Assembly (NCBI RefSeq): GCF_004799665.1
Contig: NZ_CP031310.1
Coordinates: 674,887 to 738,886 of the forward strand
Source: Halapricum salinum
GTDB lineage: Archaea > Halobacteriota > Halobacteria > Halobacteriales > Haloarculaceae
Length of the DNA stretch: 64,000 nt
Direction of reading: 5' to 3'
In this document: piece after piece, positions 7,774 through 15,063 of the stretch
How the letters are laid out: each line of letters starts with the position of its first letter
Numbering within the stretch: the stretch's first letter is position 1
Position numbers and translations under genes: made by a program
The notes under the pieces: model-generated
Databases searched by the model: none
The model's input: the letters and a program-made list of their open reading frames with translations, nothing else
What the model was told of the DNA's origin: nothing

Positions 7774-9005
7774 GCGACCACCTCCCCAAACCGGTCCAGT
7801 GCGGCACTCGTCCCGACGACGAACAACTCGTCACCGGCCGCCAGCGTCGTGGTCCCCGGTGGCGCGAACTGCCAGCCGCTCGCCGTCCGGACGACGAGAA
7901 CAGCGACGTCGTAGTTCTCTCTGGGCTTGGCGAGGCCGATGGAGATGCCGTCGAGCGCGCCGCCAGCCCGAACCGTCAGCCGCCGAAACCGCTTCCCGGA
8001 GCGGCGCAGCAACGAGAGTACCTCGTATTCGTGGCGTGTACCCTGGGACTCGACGACCAGCTTCGCGCTGTCGGTGCGGAGCAACGGACCCGCGTCCGTT
8101 CGCGAGACAGCGATAGTCGCCTGACCCTCCCCGCCGCTGGTCGTCGGTGCGCGGGACGGCGGCGGGGTCACCTCGGGCTCACCGGCCTCGCCCTTCGACT
8201 CGGTGGATGGCTCGGGCTGCGTCTCGGCGCTGGCTTCCGAGGAGCGCGCACTGACGATCTGACCTCGAACCTGTGCGCCGTCGGTGATCGCCGTGACGAC
8301 GTCGCCGCGGGCGAGTCCAGTCGGCACGAGGCCGTCGACCGAGACAGCACGTCGCCCCGATTCGACGCGGCGGGACAGGCCCGAAAAGGGTGGCGCGGCC
8401 GCGACAGTCGCCCGGCCGCGTTCGTCGATCGAAACCGTCACGTCACCGAGATCGAACTCGGTGCGGAGACGCTCGGCCAGCCGTGATTCGAGTTCGGACA
8501 CCTGCAGATCCGCGGGAAAGCGCCAGTCGGTGTCGCGGAGCTTCGCCCGGAGGTCATCGGGTAGCGGCGGGTAGCCTTCGATGTCCTCGATCTCGCCGAC
8601 GACGTGGATCCGAATCTCGTTGCGTCCGGCGACGACGTCGACCAGATCCGTCGAGAGCGTCTGCTCGCCGAGTTTGCGCAACGAGATTCGTCGCGGGACT
8701 GACGCACCGAGCTGGTCGCCCTTGGCGTGGGCGTACAGCGACATCATCATCACGACGAGCAGGCCGGTCATGATCGTCGGCGCGTTGGCCGAGTCCAGGA
8801 TCGTCGGGTCCGCCAGCGCGAGCAGCCCGCCGTTGATCCCCGCGAGCGCGACCGCGAGCACGACCACACCGAACCCCGGAAGGGTGACGTTCGTGATGTA
8901 CTTGAACAGAAACCCCAGTGTGCCCGCGACCAGCGACGGGATGATCCCGGTCAGCACGCCGAGGTAGATCCCGTAGATGATCGCGATAGGAAGCGAGGTC
9001 GCCAT
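7770..9005 (-). CDS. Membrane protein with C-terminal TrkA-C (RCK_C) domain, first of pair
   Basis: A 411-residue protein starting MATSLPIAIIYG, chosen because the 15 upstream in-frame codons extend into the intergenic element. Hydrophobic segments cover about 5-100. The cytosolic part begins with PRRISLRKLGEQTLSTDLVD, mirrored in its partner by a similar VGYDPVSEET-type region. A Glu/Pro/Ser-rich linker at about 260-300 precedes the RCK_C domain (about 335-400: LTVRAGGALDGISIG...LAAGDELFVVGTSAALDRF). It is coupled by an ATGA overlap to the second protein. The two look like diverged paralogues, likely sensing a ligand that controls a membrane process such as K+ or cation transport; this last point is inference. 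Confidence 0.8.
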   Translation of the reverse strand: MATSLPIAIIYGIYLGVLTGIIPSLVAGTLGFLFKYITNVTLPGFGVVVLAVALAGINGGLLALADPTILDSANAPTIMTGLLVVMMMSLYAHAKGDQLGASVPRRISLRKLGEQTLSTDLVDVVAGRNEIRIHVVGEIEDIEGYPPLPDDLRAKLRDTDWRFPADLQVSELESRLAERLRTEFDLGDVTVSIDERGRATVAAAPPFSGLSRRVESGRRAVSVDGLVPTGLARGDVVTAITDGAQVRGQIVSARSSEASAETQPEPSTESKGEAGEPEVTPPPSRAPTTSGGEGQATIAVSRTDAGPLLRTDSAKLVVESQGTRHEYEVLSLLRRSGKRFRRLTVRAGGALDGISIGLAKPRENYDVAVLVVRTASGWQFAPPGTTTLAAGDELFVVGTSAALDRFGEVVA

Positions 9006-9046
9006 ACGACTCAGCCTCGGCCGCCCGGGGTTTAGCTTCTGCGACA

Positions 9047-9120
9047 CCACTTTTTCCCGCTCGGGTATCCTCGGGCCTTCGGCCCTGTGGGTACCACTCG
9101 CGGCAAAAACATGGGGAAAA
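9047..9120. repeat. Intergenic element B (short copy)
   Basis: Starts CCACTTTTT (9047-9055), has TCGGGT shortly after, and ends GCAAAAACATGGGGAAAA (9103-9120), the same boundaries as element A with one base different in the right motif. The interior is a short imperfect hairpin (GGGCC-TTC-GGCCC). Confidence 0.6.
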
Positions 9121-9369
9121 AAGGCCGCTCGCGCTCGGTAGAGCGCTCGCGGTGGTCCACGGAGTGCAGCGACGTGGACGTCGTCAGAGCGAAGCTCTGA
9201 CGGAAAAACGCCTCGCGTTCGCTCGGCGTATGCTCGCCACTACGCCTGCTCGCTCAGCCACACGCAACCACTGTTTCCTCCGTCAGAGGGCGTCATAGAA
9301 TAGTACTCACACCGTGGAAAGCCACCCGCATAAATTTAGGCCGTGCGAAAAATTGTTTGATGTCTGAAA

Positions 9370-9378
9370 GATATAAGA
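9370..9378 (+). promoter_or_regulatory. TATA box of dpsA with an upstream TTTAGGCC half-site
   Basis: gatataaga lies 27-35 bases before the dpsA ATG, fitting a leaderless or very short-leader transcript. TTTAGGCC at 9335-9342 resembles one half of the TTAGG-N4-CCTAA operators seen at 10.4-11.0 kb, but the other half is missing, so control by the same regulator is only a suggestion. Confidence 0.5.
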
Positions 9379-9404
9379 GGACGGAGTGCGAACAGAAAAC
9401 TGTA

Positions 9405-9941
9405 ATGAGCACCCAGAAGACCGTTCGTCAGGAGGCAGGGACCGTCGAGGAGAACCCGCTCCGACTCGACAGCGAAAAGGCCGAACAGATCATCGAAGCG
9501 CTGAACACCGACCTCGCGGACGCGTACGTGCTGTACCACCAGCTCCACAAACATCACTGGAACGTCGAGGGTGCGGAGTTCCGCGACATCCACGTCTTCC
9601 TGCAGGAAGCCTACGAGAACGTCGAGGCGGCCGCCGACGAGGTCGCCGAGCGTCTGCAGGCGATCGGTGGCGTCCCCCACGCCAGCATGGACGCCCTCTC
9701 GGAACACGCGACCGTCGAGCCCGAGGACGAGGACGTCTACGACATCCGGACCTCGCTCGAAAACGATCTGGAGATATACGGCGACATCATCGAGAGCTAC
9801 CGCGATCACATCGAACTCGCTGAAGGGCTGGGCGACCACACGACGGCGCACCTCCTTCGCGAACAGCTCGAAGTCATCGAAGAAGACGCCCACCACTTCG
9901 ATCACTACCTCGAAGACGACACGCTCGTCACCGGCAACTGA
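9405..9941 (+). CDS. dpsA: DNA-protecting ferritin-like protein DpsA
   Basis: A 178-residue Dps-family protein. It oxidises Fe(II) with peroxide and stores the iron in a 12-subunit cage, protecting DNA and sequestering iron. The helix with LYHQLHKHHWNVEGAEF (about 43-59) carries the first ferroxidase ligands, followed by the Asp/Glu pair in the next helix (HVFLQEAYENVEAAADEVAERLQAIGG). The start MSTQK and the end HYLEDDTLVT closely match Halobacterium DpsA as I recall it. An upstream in-frame start at 9357 overlaps the TATA box and is rejected. It is transcribed alone, next to a metal-responsive regulator locus. Confidence 0.95.
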   Translation: MSTQKTVRQEAGTVEENPLRLDSEKAEQIIEALNTDLADAYVLYHQLHKHHWNVEGAEFRDIHVFLQEAYENVEAAADEVAERLQAIGGVPHASMDALSEHATVEPEDEDVYDIRTSLENDLEIYGDIIESYRDHIELAEGLGDHTTAHLLREQLEVIEEDAHHFDHYLEDDTLVTGN

Positions 9942-9966
9942 GCGGCACGCAGTAAAAACCGCCCTT

Positions 9967-10275
9967 CTATTCGACGTTCGGCGCGGTTTCGTCGGTCCGA
10001 CCCGGAAGCGCCAGTTCGATCTCCAGTTCCGGTTCGTCGACGCCCTCGAAGTCGATTTCGAGTTCGACCGGCTCGCCGAACGCGAACGGGAGTTTCCACT
10101 CGTCGGTCGTGATCGTCAGTTCGTCCTCGGTCTGCAGTTGCTCGCCGAGATCGATCAGGAACTGCCCGGCTTCGCTGGCGTCGAGCCGAAACGTCTCCTC
10201 GTAGTCTCGACCCTGGCGGATGAGCGTCCGCTCGTCGTCCCGATGCTCGACGTCGCCCGCCCCCGCATCGCTCAT
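9967..10275 (-). CDS. Amphi-Trp domain protein
   Basis: A 102-residue acidic protein with the core of the amphi-Trp family: LIRQGRDYEETFRLDASEAGQFLIDLGEQL then ELTITTDEWKLPFAFGEPVELEIDFEG, a short domain with alternating residues around one Trp. Function is unknown in the family; gas-vesicle or chaperone links have been proposed only by fold. The start at 10275 overlaps the stop of the 55-residue gene upstream (ATGA), so both are probably one operon under a TTAGG-N4-CCTAA operator, which suggests a role in metal or oxidative stress. It is convergent with dpsA. Confidence 0.8.
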   Translation of the reverse strand: MSDAGAGDVEHRDDERTLIRQGRDYEETFRLDASEAGQFLIDLGEQLQTEDELTITTDEWKLPFAFGEPVELEIDFEGVDEPELEIELALPGRTDETAPNVE

Positions 10276-10439
10276 CGTCGCACCTCGATCGTCGTGTCGC
10301 TGGCGATCCACCCGTCGGTGTTGTCCGATTCGAGAAACACGGACCTCCCGGGCGTGCTCTCACAGACGGCGATCTCCGGTCGCTCGTCCGACGCTCCTTC
10401 CACATCGGTACCAGGGCGTGACTGCGTCCCAACTGTCAT
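10272..10439 (-). CDS. 55-residue conserved-looking small protein under a metal-type operator
   Basis: Reads MTVGTQSRPGTDVEG... and ends GWIASDTTIEVRR. It is acidic, with one Cys (ICE-like EIAVCESTPGR segment) and one Trp, and no membrane helix. Support: haloarchaeal codon pattern, ATGA overlap with the amphi-Trp gene, and a perfect 14-base palindrome 10 bases before its ATG. I recall short haloarchaeal proteins with a similar VCES.PGR.VF...N.DGWIA pattern but cannot name a family. It is shorter than most gene-finder cut-offs and easily missed. Confidence 0.75.
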   Translation of the reverse strand: MTVGTQSRPGTDVEGASDERPEIAVCESTPGRSVFLESDNTDGWIASDTTIEVRR

Positions 10440-10448
10440 TGTCCATTT

Positions 10449-10462
10449 TTAGGCTAGCCTAA
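10449..10462. promoter_or_regulatory. Operator TTAGGCTAGCCTAA (SirR/DtxR-type palindrome)
   Basis: A perfect 14-base palindrome between the regulator stop and the 55-residue gene. TTAGG-N4-CCTAA is the form I recall for binding sites of haloarchaeal DtxR-family metal regulators (Idr/SirR-type). The flanking A/T runs probably contain the promoter, so binding would block transcription of the two-gene operon. Confidence 0.75.
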
Positions 10463-10488
10463 AGAAAAAGGATGCGGTTCGAACGATG

Positions 10489-10896
10489 TCAGGTCGTCTC
10501 CGACTGTTGGCGTCTCGAGTGCGGTCGCTCGGCGAAGTCCTCCGTGTCGAGGAGGGTCGTCGCAAGCCGATCGGTGACGGTCTTGCTGAGGACGCCCACG
10601 AATTGGTGTGCCTCGGCCTCGGTGTCGTCTAGTTCCAGTACCTCTTCGAAAAACTGGACCAGGACCACGTAGGTTTCGTAGTACTCGCCAGCGCGCGCCC
10701 GGCCAGTAGGTGTGAGCGTCGCGCCTTCGTAGGGCTCGTAGGTGAGCAGTCCCCGGTCAGCCATCCGCTGGAGCATCTCCGTGACCGCCGCTGGCGAGCG
10801 GTCTAACCGCTCCGCGATCCGGCCCGGAGGCAGCGGCGGCGACCGCGCTCGTTCCTCGCGGTAGAGCGCGAGGAGATAGCGAGACTCGTCGCTCAT
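10489..10896 (-). CDS. DtxR/SirR-family metal-dependent transcriptional regulator
   Basis: A 135-residue regulator. The N-terminal winged helix (about 1-60) has RYLLALYREERARSPPLPPGRIAERLDRSPAAVTEMLQRMADRGLLTYEPYEG, and the dimerisation/metal domain follows (VLVQFFEEVLELDDTEAEAHQFVGVLSKTVTDRLATTL; Glu and His residues are candidates for Fe/Mn ligands). No SH3-like third domain is present. In-frame codons extend to 11052, but MSDESRYLLAL is the usual family start. A perfect palindrome of its likely operator overlaps its promoter, so it is probably autoregulated. It probably represses the adjacent two-gene operon in metal-replete cells. Confidence 0.85.
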   Translation of the reverse strand: MSDESRYLLALYREERARSPPLPPGRIAERLDRSPAAVTEMLQRMADRGLLTYEPYEGATLTPTGRARAGEYYETYVVLVQFFEEVLELDDTEAEAHQFVGVLSKTVTDRLATTLLDTEDFAERPHSRRQQSETT

Positions 10897-10942
10897 CCCG
10901 CTGGCGCACCCGCGGGTACTCGGTCTCCGTCGCCCATACTTT

Positions 10943-10956
10943 TTAGGCCGGCCTAA
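10943..10956. promoter_or_regulatory. Operator TTAGGCCGGCCTAA in the regulator promoter
   Basis: A perfect 14-base palindrome 47 bases before the regulator ATG. On the minus strand it is fused to CCTAAAAAG, the likely TATA element. The same pattern as 10449-10462 predicts autoregulation. Confidence 0.75.
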
Positions 10957-10978
10957 TACCATTTGAGTGTTCCGGAAT

Positions 10979-10992
10979 TTTGGCGAGCCTAA
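10979..10992. promoter_or_regulatory. Imperfect third operator TTTGGCGAGCCTAA
   Basis: Matches TTAGG-N4-CCTAA except for one base in the left half, 36 bases upstream of the perfect site (start to start). It could give cooperative binding at the regulator promoter or reach the argF 3' region. It is a weak site on its own. Confidence 0.45.
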
Positions 10993-11052
10993 ATACTGGC
11001 ACGTCAGCGGCGAGAACCCAAAGACGATCAGGATGTCACTCGCGATCCGCAC

Positions 11053-11955
11053 TCACTCCTGCTCGCTCATCCACACCAGCAGCCCCTTCTGGGCGTGGAG
11101 CCGGTTCTCCGCCTGGTCCCACACGATCGCGTTCTCGCTCTCGATGGACTCGTCGGTGACTTCCTCGCCGCGGTGGGCCGGCAGGCAGTGCATCAGTTTG
11201 CGGTCGCCGATCAGGTCGGTCGTCACCTGGAACCCCTCGAACTCCGCGAGTTTCTCCTCGCGGCGGTCCTCCTGGCCCATGCTGACGAACACGTCGGTAT
11301 AGACGACGTCGGCGTCCTCGACCGCTGCTTCCGGGTCGTGGGTCGTCGCTGGAGCCTCACCAACCGCGTCGGCTCGGGCCAGCACCTCGTCGTCTATCTC
11401 GTAGCCCTCGGGCGTCGCCACAGTGAGATCCAGCCCGACCATCGCCGCGCCGAGGACGAACGACTGGGCGACGTTGTTGCCGTCGCCGACCCACGCCACA
11501 CGCACCTCCTCGAACCCGCCGAAGTGCTCGCGGATGGTCAGTAGATCCGCAAGCGTCTGGCAGGGATGGGCGTCGTCGGTGAGACCGTTGACGAACGGCA
11601 CAGTGGCGTACTCGGCCAGTTCCTCGGCGTCGTCGTGATCGAACAGCCTGGCCATGACGACGTCGACGTACCGCGAGAGCGCGCGGGCGGTGTCTTTGAC
11701 CGGCTCGCCGCTCCCGAGGTGGATGTCGTCGGGCCCCAGGAAGATAGCGTGGCCGCCGAGCTGGGTCATGCCGGTCTCGAAGGAAACCCGCGTGCGTGTA
11801 CTGGGCTTCTCGAAGATCATCCCGAGGGTCTGGTTATCGAACGGTTCGTCGCCGTGCCCGGCCGCCTGAGCGGCTTTGATGTCGGCCGCGCGGTCGAGCA
11901 CGGTTTCGAGTTCGGCTGGCGTGAGGTCGTCGACGTCGAGCAGGTGGCGTACCAT
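11053..11955 (-). CDS. argF: Ornithine carbamoyltransferase
   Basis: A 300-residue enzyme making citrulline from ornithine and carbamoyl phosphate. The carbamoyl-phosphate site FEKPSTRTRVSFE (about 49-61), the DDAHPCQTLADLLTI segment (about 126-140) and the ornithine-binding HCLPAHRGEEV loop (about 260-270) are all present. The start at 11955 is set by the family N-terminus MVRHLLDVDDL; the much longer open frame upstream is the shadow of argE. It is the last gene of the argW-argX-argC-argB-argD-argE-argF run, two bases after argE. Confidence 0.95.
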   Translation of the reverse strand: MVRHLLDVDDLTPAELETVLDRAADIKAAQAAGHGDEPFDNQTLGMIFEKPSTRTRVSFETGMTQLGGHAIFLGPDDIHLGSGEPVKDTARALSRYVDVVMARLFDHDDAEELAEYATVPFVNGLTDDAHPCQTLADLLTIREHFGGFEEVRVAWVGDGNNVAQSFVLGAAMVGLDLTVATPEGYEIDDEVLARADAVGEAPATTHDPEAAVEDADVVYTDVFVSMGQEDRREEKLAEFEGFQVTTDLIGDRKLMHCLPAHRGEEVTDESIESENAIVWDQAENRLHAQKGLLVWMSEQE

Positions 11956-11957
11956 TG

Positions 11958-13076
11958 TCAGTCCTCCAGTAGCGTCTCGGTGGCGTCGCGCAGGACCGCC
12001 ACCGAGTGGTCGTACTCCTCCAGGGGAAGGTGTTCGTTCGGGGCGTGATCGAGGTCCGAGTCGCCCGGACCGTAGGTGACCATCGGGCAGTCCCAGACCT
12101 TCGCGTAGACGTTCATGTCGCTGGTGCCGGTCTTGCGGAGCAGTCGCGGGTCGCCCCCGCGCTTGCGGATCGCCGCCCGGAAGGCCCGGCCCGGTGCAGT
12201 TCGGGGGCTCATCATCACCGGTTCGACCTGGTCGTCCCAGTGCACAGTTCCGTTTTCGAGGTGGCCGTCGGTGATTTCGCGGATCTCCTCGGTGGTATAC
12301 TCGGGCGGGACCCGGAGCTGGAGTCGCATCGTCGTCTCGACGGAGAGGCCGTCTTCGGAGACCCCGCCGTCGATACTTGTGGGTTTGGGCGTCACGCGCT
12401 CGAAGACGGGGACCCAATCGTCCGGTTCGAACTCCTCTTCGACCCGGTTCCACCAGTTGATCGCGTCCTGGATCGCGTTGTCGTCCGGTCGCGAGGAGTG
12501 GCCCGACTCGGAGGTGGCGACGTAGTTGCCACCCAGCAGGCCACGGTAGCCCAGCGTGATCCCCTCCCAGCCCGAGGGTTCGCCGTTGATCACGGCGTCC
12601 GGTTCCGAGTCGCGGTCGTCGACGAGGTGGAGCGCGCCGCGGGAGTCGACCTCCTCGCCGACGACGCCGACGAAGGAGGCCCCCGTCTCGACGGCGACGA
12701 CGGCCATCGCCGCCAGCGGCCCCTTGGCGTCGACGCTGCCCCGTCCCCACAGCACGTCTACCTCCTCGCTCGTATCCTCGTCGGTGGGTTCGCCACCGAA
12801 ACGGGCGTCCTCCCGGGGCAGCCGTTCGACCCGGACCGGGATGTCGCCCGGGACCGTGTCGATGTGGCTCGTCAGCAGTGCCCCGTCGTCGGCGGGCGCG
12901 CGGACGTTGCCGACGTCGTCGACCCAGACCTCCCGGTCGTGGGCCGCGAAGAACTGGACGAGTACCTCGCCGGCGTCTTCTTCTTCCGGAGTTACCGAGG
13001 GCGTCTCGACGAGGTCCACGAGCAACTGTCGGGCCTCGTCGGTCGGAACGGTCGTGGTGGGGATCGTGGTGCTCAT
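11958..13076 (-). CDS. argE: [Amino-group carrier protein]-ornithine hydrolase (ArgE/LysK family)
   Basis: A 372-residue M20-family metallopeptidase. It releases ornithine from the carrier protein ArgW. Metal-site motifs are LLTSHIDTVPG (about 67-77), WGRGSVDAKGPLAAM and GEEVDSRGALH (catalytic Glu); a further site residue is in TGTSDMNVY. Its position inside the carrier-type cluster supports the LysK-like role over a free N-acetylornithine deacetylase. It overlaps argD by one base (TAATG). Confidence 0.9.
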   Translation of the reverse strand: MSTTIPTTTVPTDEARQLLVDLVETPSVTPEEEDAGEVLVQFFAAHDREVWVDDVGNVRAPADDGALLTSHIDTVPGDIPVRVERLPREDARFGGEPTDEDTSEEVDVLWGRGSVDAKGPLAAMAVVAVETGASFVGVVGEEVDSRGALHLVDDRDSEPDAVINGEPSGWEGITLGYRGLLGGNYVATSESGHSSRPDDNAIQDAINWWNRVEEEFEPDDWVPVFERVTPKPTSIDGGVSEDGLSVETTMRLQLRVPPEYTTEEIREITDGHLENGTVHWDDQVEPVMMSPRTAPGRAFRAAIRKRGGDPRLLRKTGTSDMNVYAKVWDCPMVTYGPGDSDLDHAPNEHLPLEEYDHSVAVLRDATETLLED

Positions 13077-14206
13077 TACTCTGTCAGCAGGTCTTCGAGG
13101 GCGTCGACGACCTGATCTGCCTCCGATTCGGTGATCGTCAGCGGCGGGAGCAGCCTGATGACGGTGCGTCCCGCCGGCAGCGCCAGGATCTGGTGTTTCA
13201 TCGCGAGGTTCTTCAAATATCGGTTCGCCCCGCGCTTGACCTCGACGCCGATCATCAGGCCCTCGCCGCGGACGTCACGCACCTCTTCGCCGAGGGTGGC
13301 CTCGAGCTCGTTCACGAGGTAGTCGCCCACCTCGCCTGCGTGGGCGGGAATCTCCTCCTCGACCATCGTCGAGACGGTCGCGCCCGCTGCGGCCGAGATC
13401 ACGGGCCCGCCCGAGAACGTCGAGGCGTGGCTGCCGTAGTTCTCCGCAACCCAGTCTCTGACGAGGGTCGCGCCGACCGGGAAACCATTGCCCAGACCTT
13501 TCGCGGAGGTGAGCATGTCCGGGACGACGCCGGCCTGTTCGCAGGCCCACAGCGACCCCGTACGACCCATGCCGGTCTGGACCTCGTCGAAAACGAGGGC
13601 TGCACCGGCGTCTTCGGTGATCTCGCGGGCGGCCTGGAGGTAGTCGTGAGAAGCGGGGTTGATCCCGCCCTCGCCCTGGACCGGTTCGACGATGAAGGCG
13701 GCGGTGTCCTCGTCGACGGCCTCGTCGAGTGCTTCGGCGTTGTCGTAGGGGACGAACTCCACGTCGCCGATCAGCGGCTCGTAGGGCTTCTTGTACTTGT
13801 CTTTCCAGGTCGTCGCGAGTGCTCCCATCGTCCGCCCGTGGAACCCCTGCATCGTCGCGACGATCTTCGAGTTGCCGGTGGCGCTCCGGGCGAATTTGAG
13901 GGCCGCTTCGTTGGCCTCGGTGCCCGAGTTACAGAGCCAGGTGTTGTCGAGGTCGCCAGGCGCGGTCTCGGCCAACAGTTCGTACAGCGCCGTGCGCTCG
14001 GCGTTGGGGTAGGATGCCTGGACGTAGGTCAGTTTCTCGAACTGCTCGGTGACCGCCTCGTGTACAGCGGGGTGGCTGTGACCCAGCGGGACGCAGGCGT
14101 AGGACGCGCCCATGTCGAGGTACTCGGTGCCCGAGTCGTCGTAGACGAAACTCCCGTCGCCGCGTTCGATCTGGATCGGCTTTTCGTTGAAGACGAATCC
14201 GGTCAT
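13076..14206 (-). CDS. argD: [Amino-group carrier protein]-linked acetylornithine/semialdehyde aminotransferase
   Basis: A 376-residue class-III PLP aminotransferase (ArgD/LysJ). It aminates the glutamate semialdehyde carried on ArgW to ornithine. The PLP lysine is in LTSAKGLGNGFPVGA (about residue 230); the cofactor phosphate loop is NSGTEANEAALKFAR (about 95-110); FDEVQTGMGRTG carries the pyridine-binding Asp. It overlaps argB by four bases (ATGA) and argE by one. Confidence 0.92.
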   Translation of the reverse strand: MTGFVFNEKPIQIERGDGSFVYDDSGTEYLDMGASYACVPLGHSHPAVHEAVTEQFEKLTYVQASYPNAERTALYELLAETAPGDLDNTWLCNSGTEANEAALKFARSATGNSKIVATMQGFHGRTMGALATTWKDKYKKPYEPLIGDVEFVPYDNAEALDEAVDEDTAAFIVEPVQGEGGINPASHDYLQAAREITEDAGAALVFDEVQTGMGRTGSLWACEQAGVVPDMLTSAKGLGNGFPVGATLVRDWVAENYGSHASTFSGGPVISAAAGATVSTMVEEEIPAHAGEVGDYLVNELEATLGEEVRDVRGEGLMIGVEVKRGANRYLKNLAMKHQILALPAGRTVIRLLPPLTITESEADQVVDALEDLLTE

Positions 14207-15063
14207 GCATCTACCTCCTGTGTGTCGTCGACGTCGTCCGCGAGTGCACTCGCGTGGACGTGCGTGCCGCTTCCGTCGAGGGCAGACGTGATCGGCGCGT
14301 CGGCGTTGGCGTCGGCCACGACTGCCTCGGGAGCCCCCTCCGAGAGGGCCTCCTCGACGGCCATGATCTTCCGACCCATGAAGCCCTCCGCAGCGGCTTC
14401 GAGGGCGTCCCAGCCCTCGTCGGTCTCGACGCTCTCGATGAGGGTCGAGGAGTCGTCGGGATCTTCGTAGACGCCCTCGACGTCGGTCAGCAAGACCAGC
14501 GTCGCGTCGAGCGCGCCGGCGATGGCCGCCGCCGAGCGGTCGGCGTCGGTGTTGACCGGAATGATCTCGTCCTCGTCTTTTCCAGCCATAGGGGGAGCCG
14601 CCACGGGCGTGTAGCCGTCATCCAGCAGCGATCCGAGCAGGTCCGAATTCACCTGCTTGATCGTTCCGGAGTGGTCGCCGCGCTTGATCTTGCGCTTGCC
14701 GTCTTCGACGACGCGCACGGCCGACTTCCGGGGGCCGTACAGCAGTTTTCCGTCGACGCCGTTGAGTCCGACCGCGTCGACGCCCTGGGTCTGTAGCCCG
14801 GCGACCAACTGGGTGTTGAGGTGGCCGAAGGCCATCTCGAAGACCTCCATCGTGGCCTCGTCGGTGAACCGCCCGACGACGCCGCTGGGCGTCTCGACGT
14901 ACTCGGGTTCGATACCGAGACGTTCCAGGGTGTCGTCGACCTTCGTGGAACCGCCGTGGACGACGACCACGTCTTCGCCCTGCTCAGTGAGACTGGCGAC
15001 GTCCGCCAGCGCCCCTTCGGGATCGACCGCACGGGCGCCGCCGACCTTGACGACTACCGTCAT
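14203..15063 (-). CDS. argB: [Amino-group carrier protein]-glutamate/aminoadipate kinase (ArgB/LysZ)
   Basis: A 286-residue amino-acid-kinase-family protein that phosphorylates the carrier-bound acyl group. VVKVGGARAVDP at the start holds the phosphate-binding Lys; VVHGGSTKVDD, VGLNGVDG and VNTDADRSAAAIAGAL (nucleotide site) follow. LysZ- and ArgB-type enzymes are hard to separate by eye; the cluster content points to arginine synthesis, since haloarchaea are thought to make lysine by the diaminopimelate route. It overlaps both neighbours by four bases. Confidence 0.92.
   Translation of the reverse strand: MTVVVKVGGARAVDPEGALADVASLTEQGEDVVVVHGGSTKVDDTLERLGIEPEYVETPSGVVGRFTDEATMEVFEMAFGHLNTQLVAGLQTQGVDAVGLNGVDGKLLYGPRKSAVRVVEDGKRKIKRGDHSGTIKQVNSDLLGSLLDDGYTPVAAPPMAGKDEDEIIPVNTDADRSAAAIAGALDATLVLLTDVEGVYEDPDDSSTLIESVETDEGWDALEAAAEGFMGRKIMAVEEALSEGAPEAVVADANADAPITSALDGSGTHVHASALADDVDDTQEVDA

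Larger units (their letters stand above)
9006..9404. other. Gene-free gap: element B, further hairpins and the dpsA promoter
   Basis: The 399 bases between the divergent TrkA-C and dpsA genes hold no supported gene. From left to right: element B (9047-9120); GC-rich inverted repeats including GTCAGAGC-GAA-GCTCTGAC at 9183-9201; a GTATGCT...CGCAACCACT string near 9227-9274 that also resembles the start of element A; then about 100 AT-richer bases with the dpsA promoter. Confidence 0.65.

Noticed and set aside
9335-9342. TTTAGGCC before dpsA as a full metal-regulator operator
   Set aside because: Only one half of the palindrome is present; the right half does not read CCTAA.
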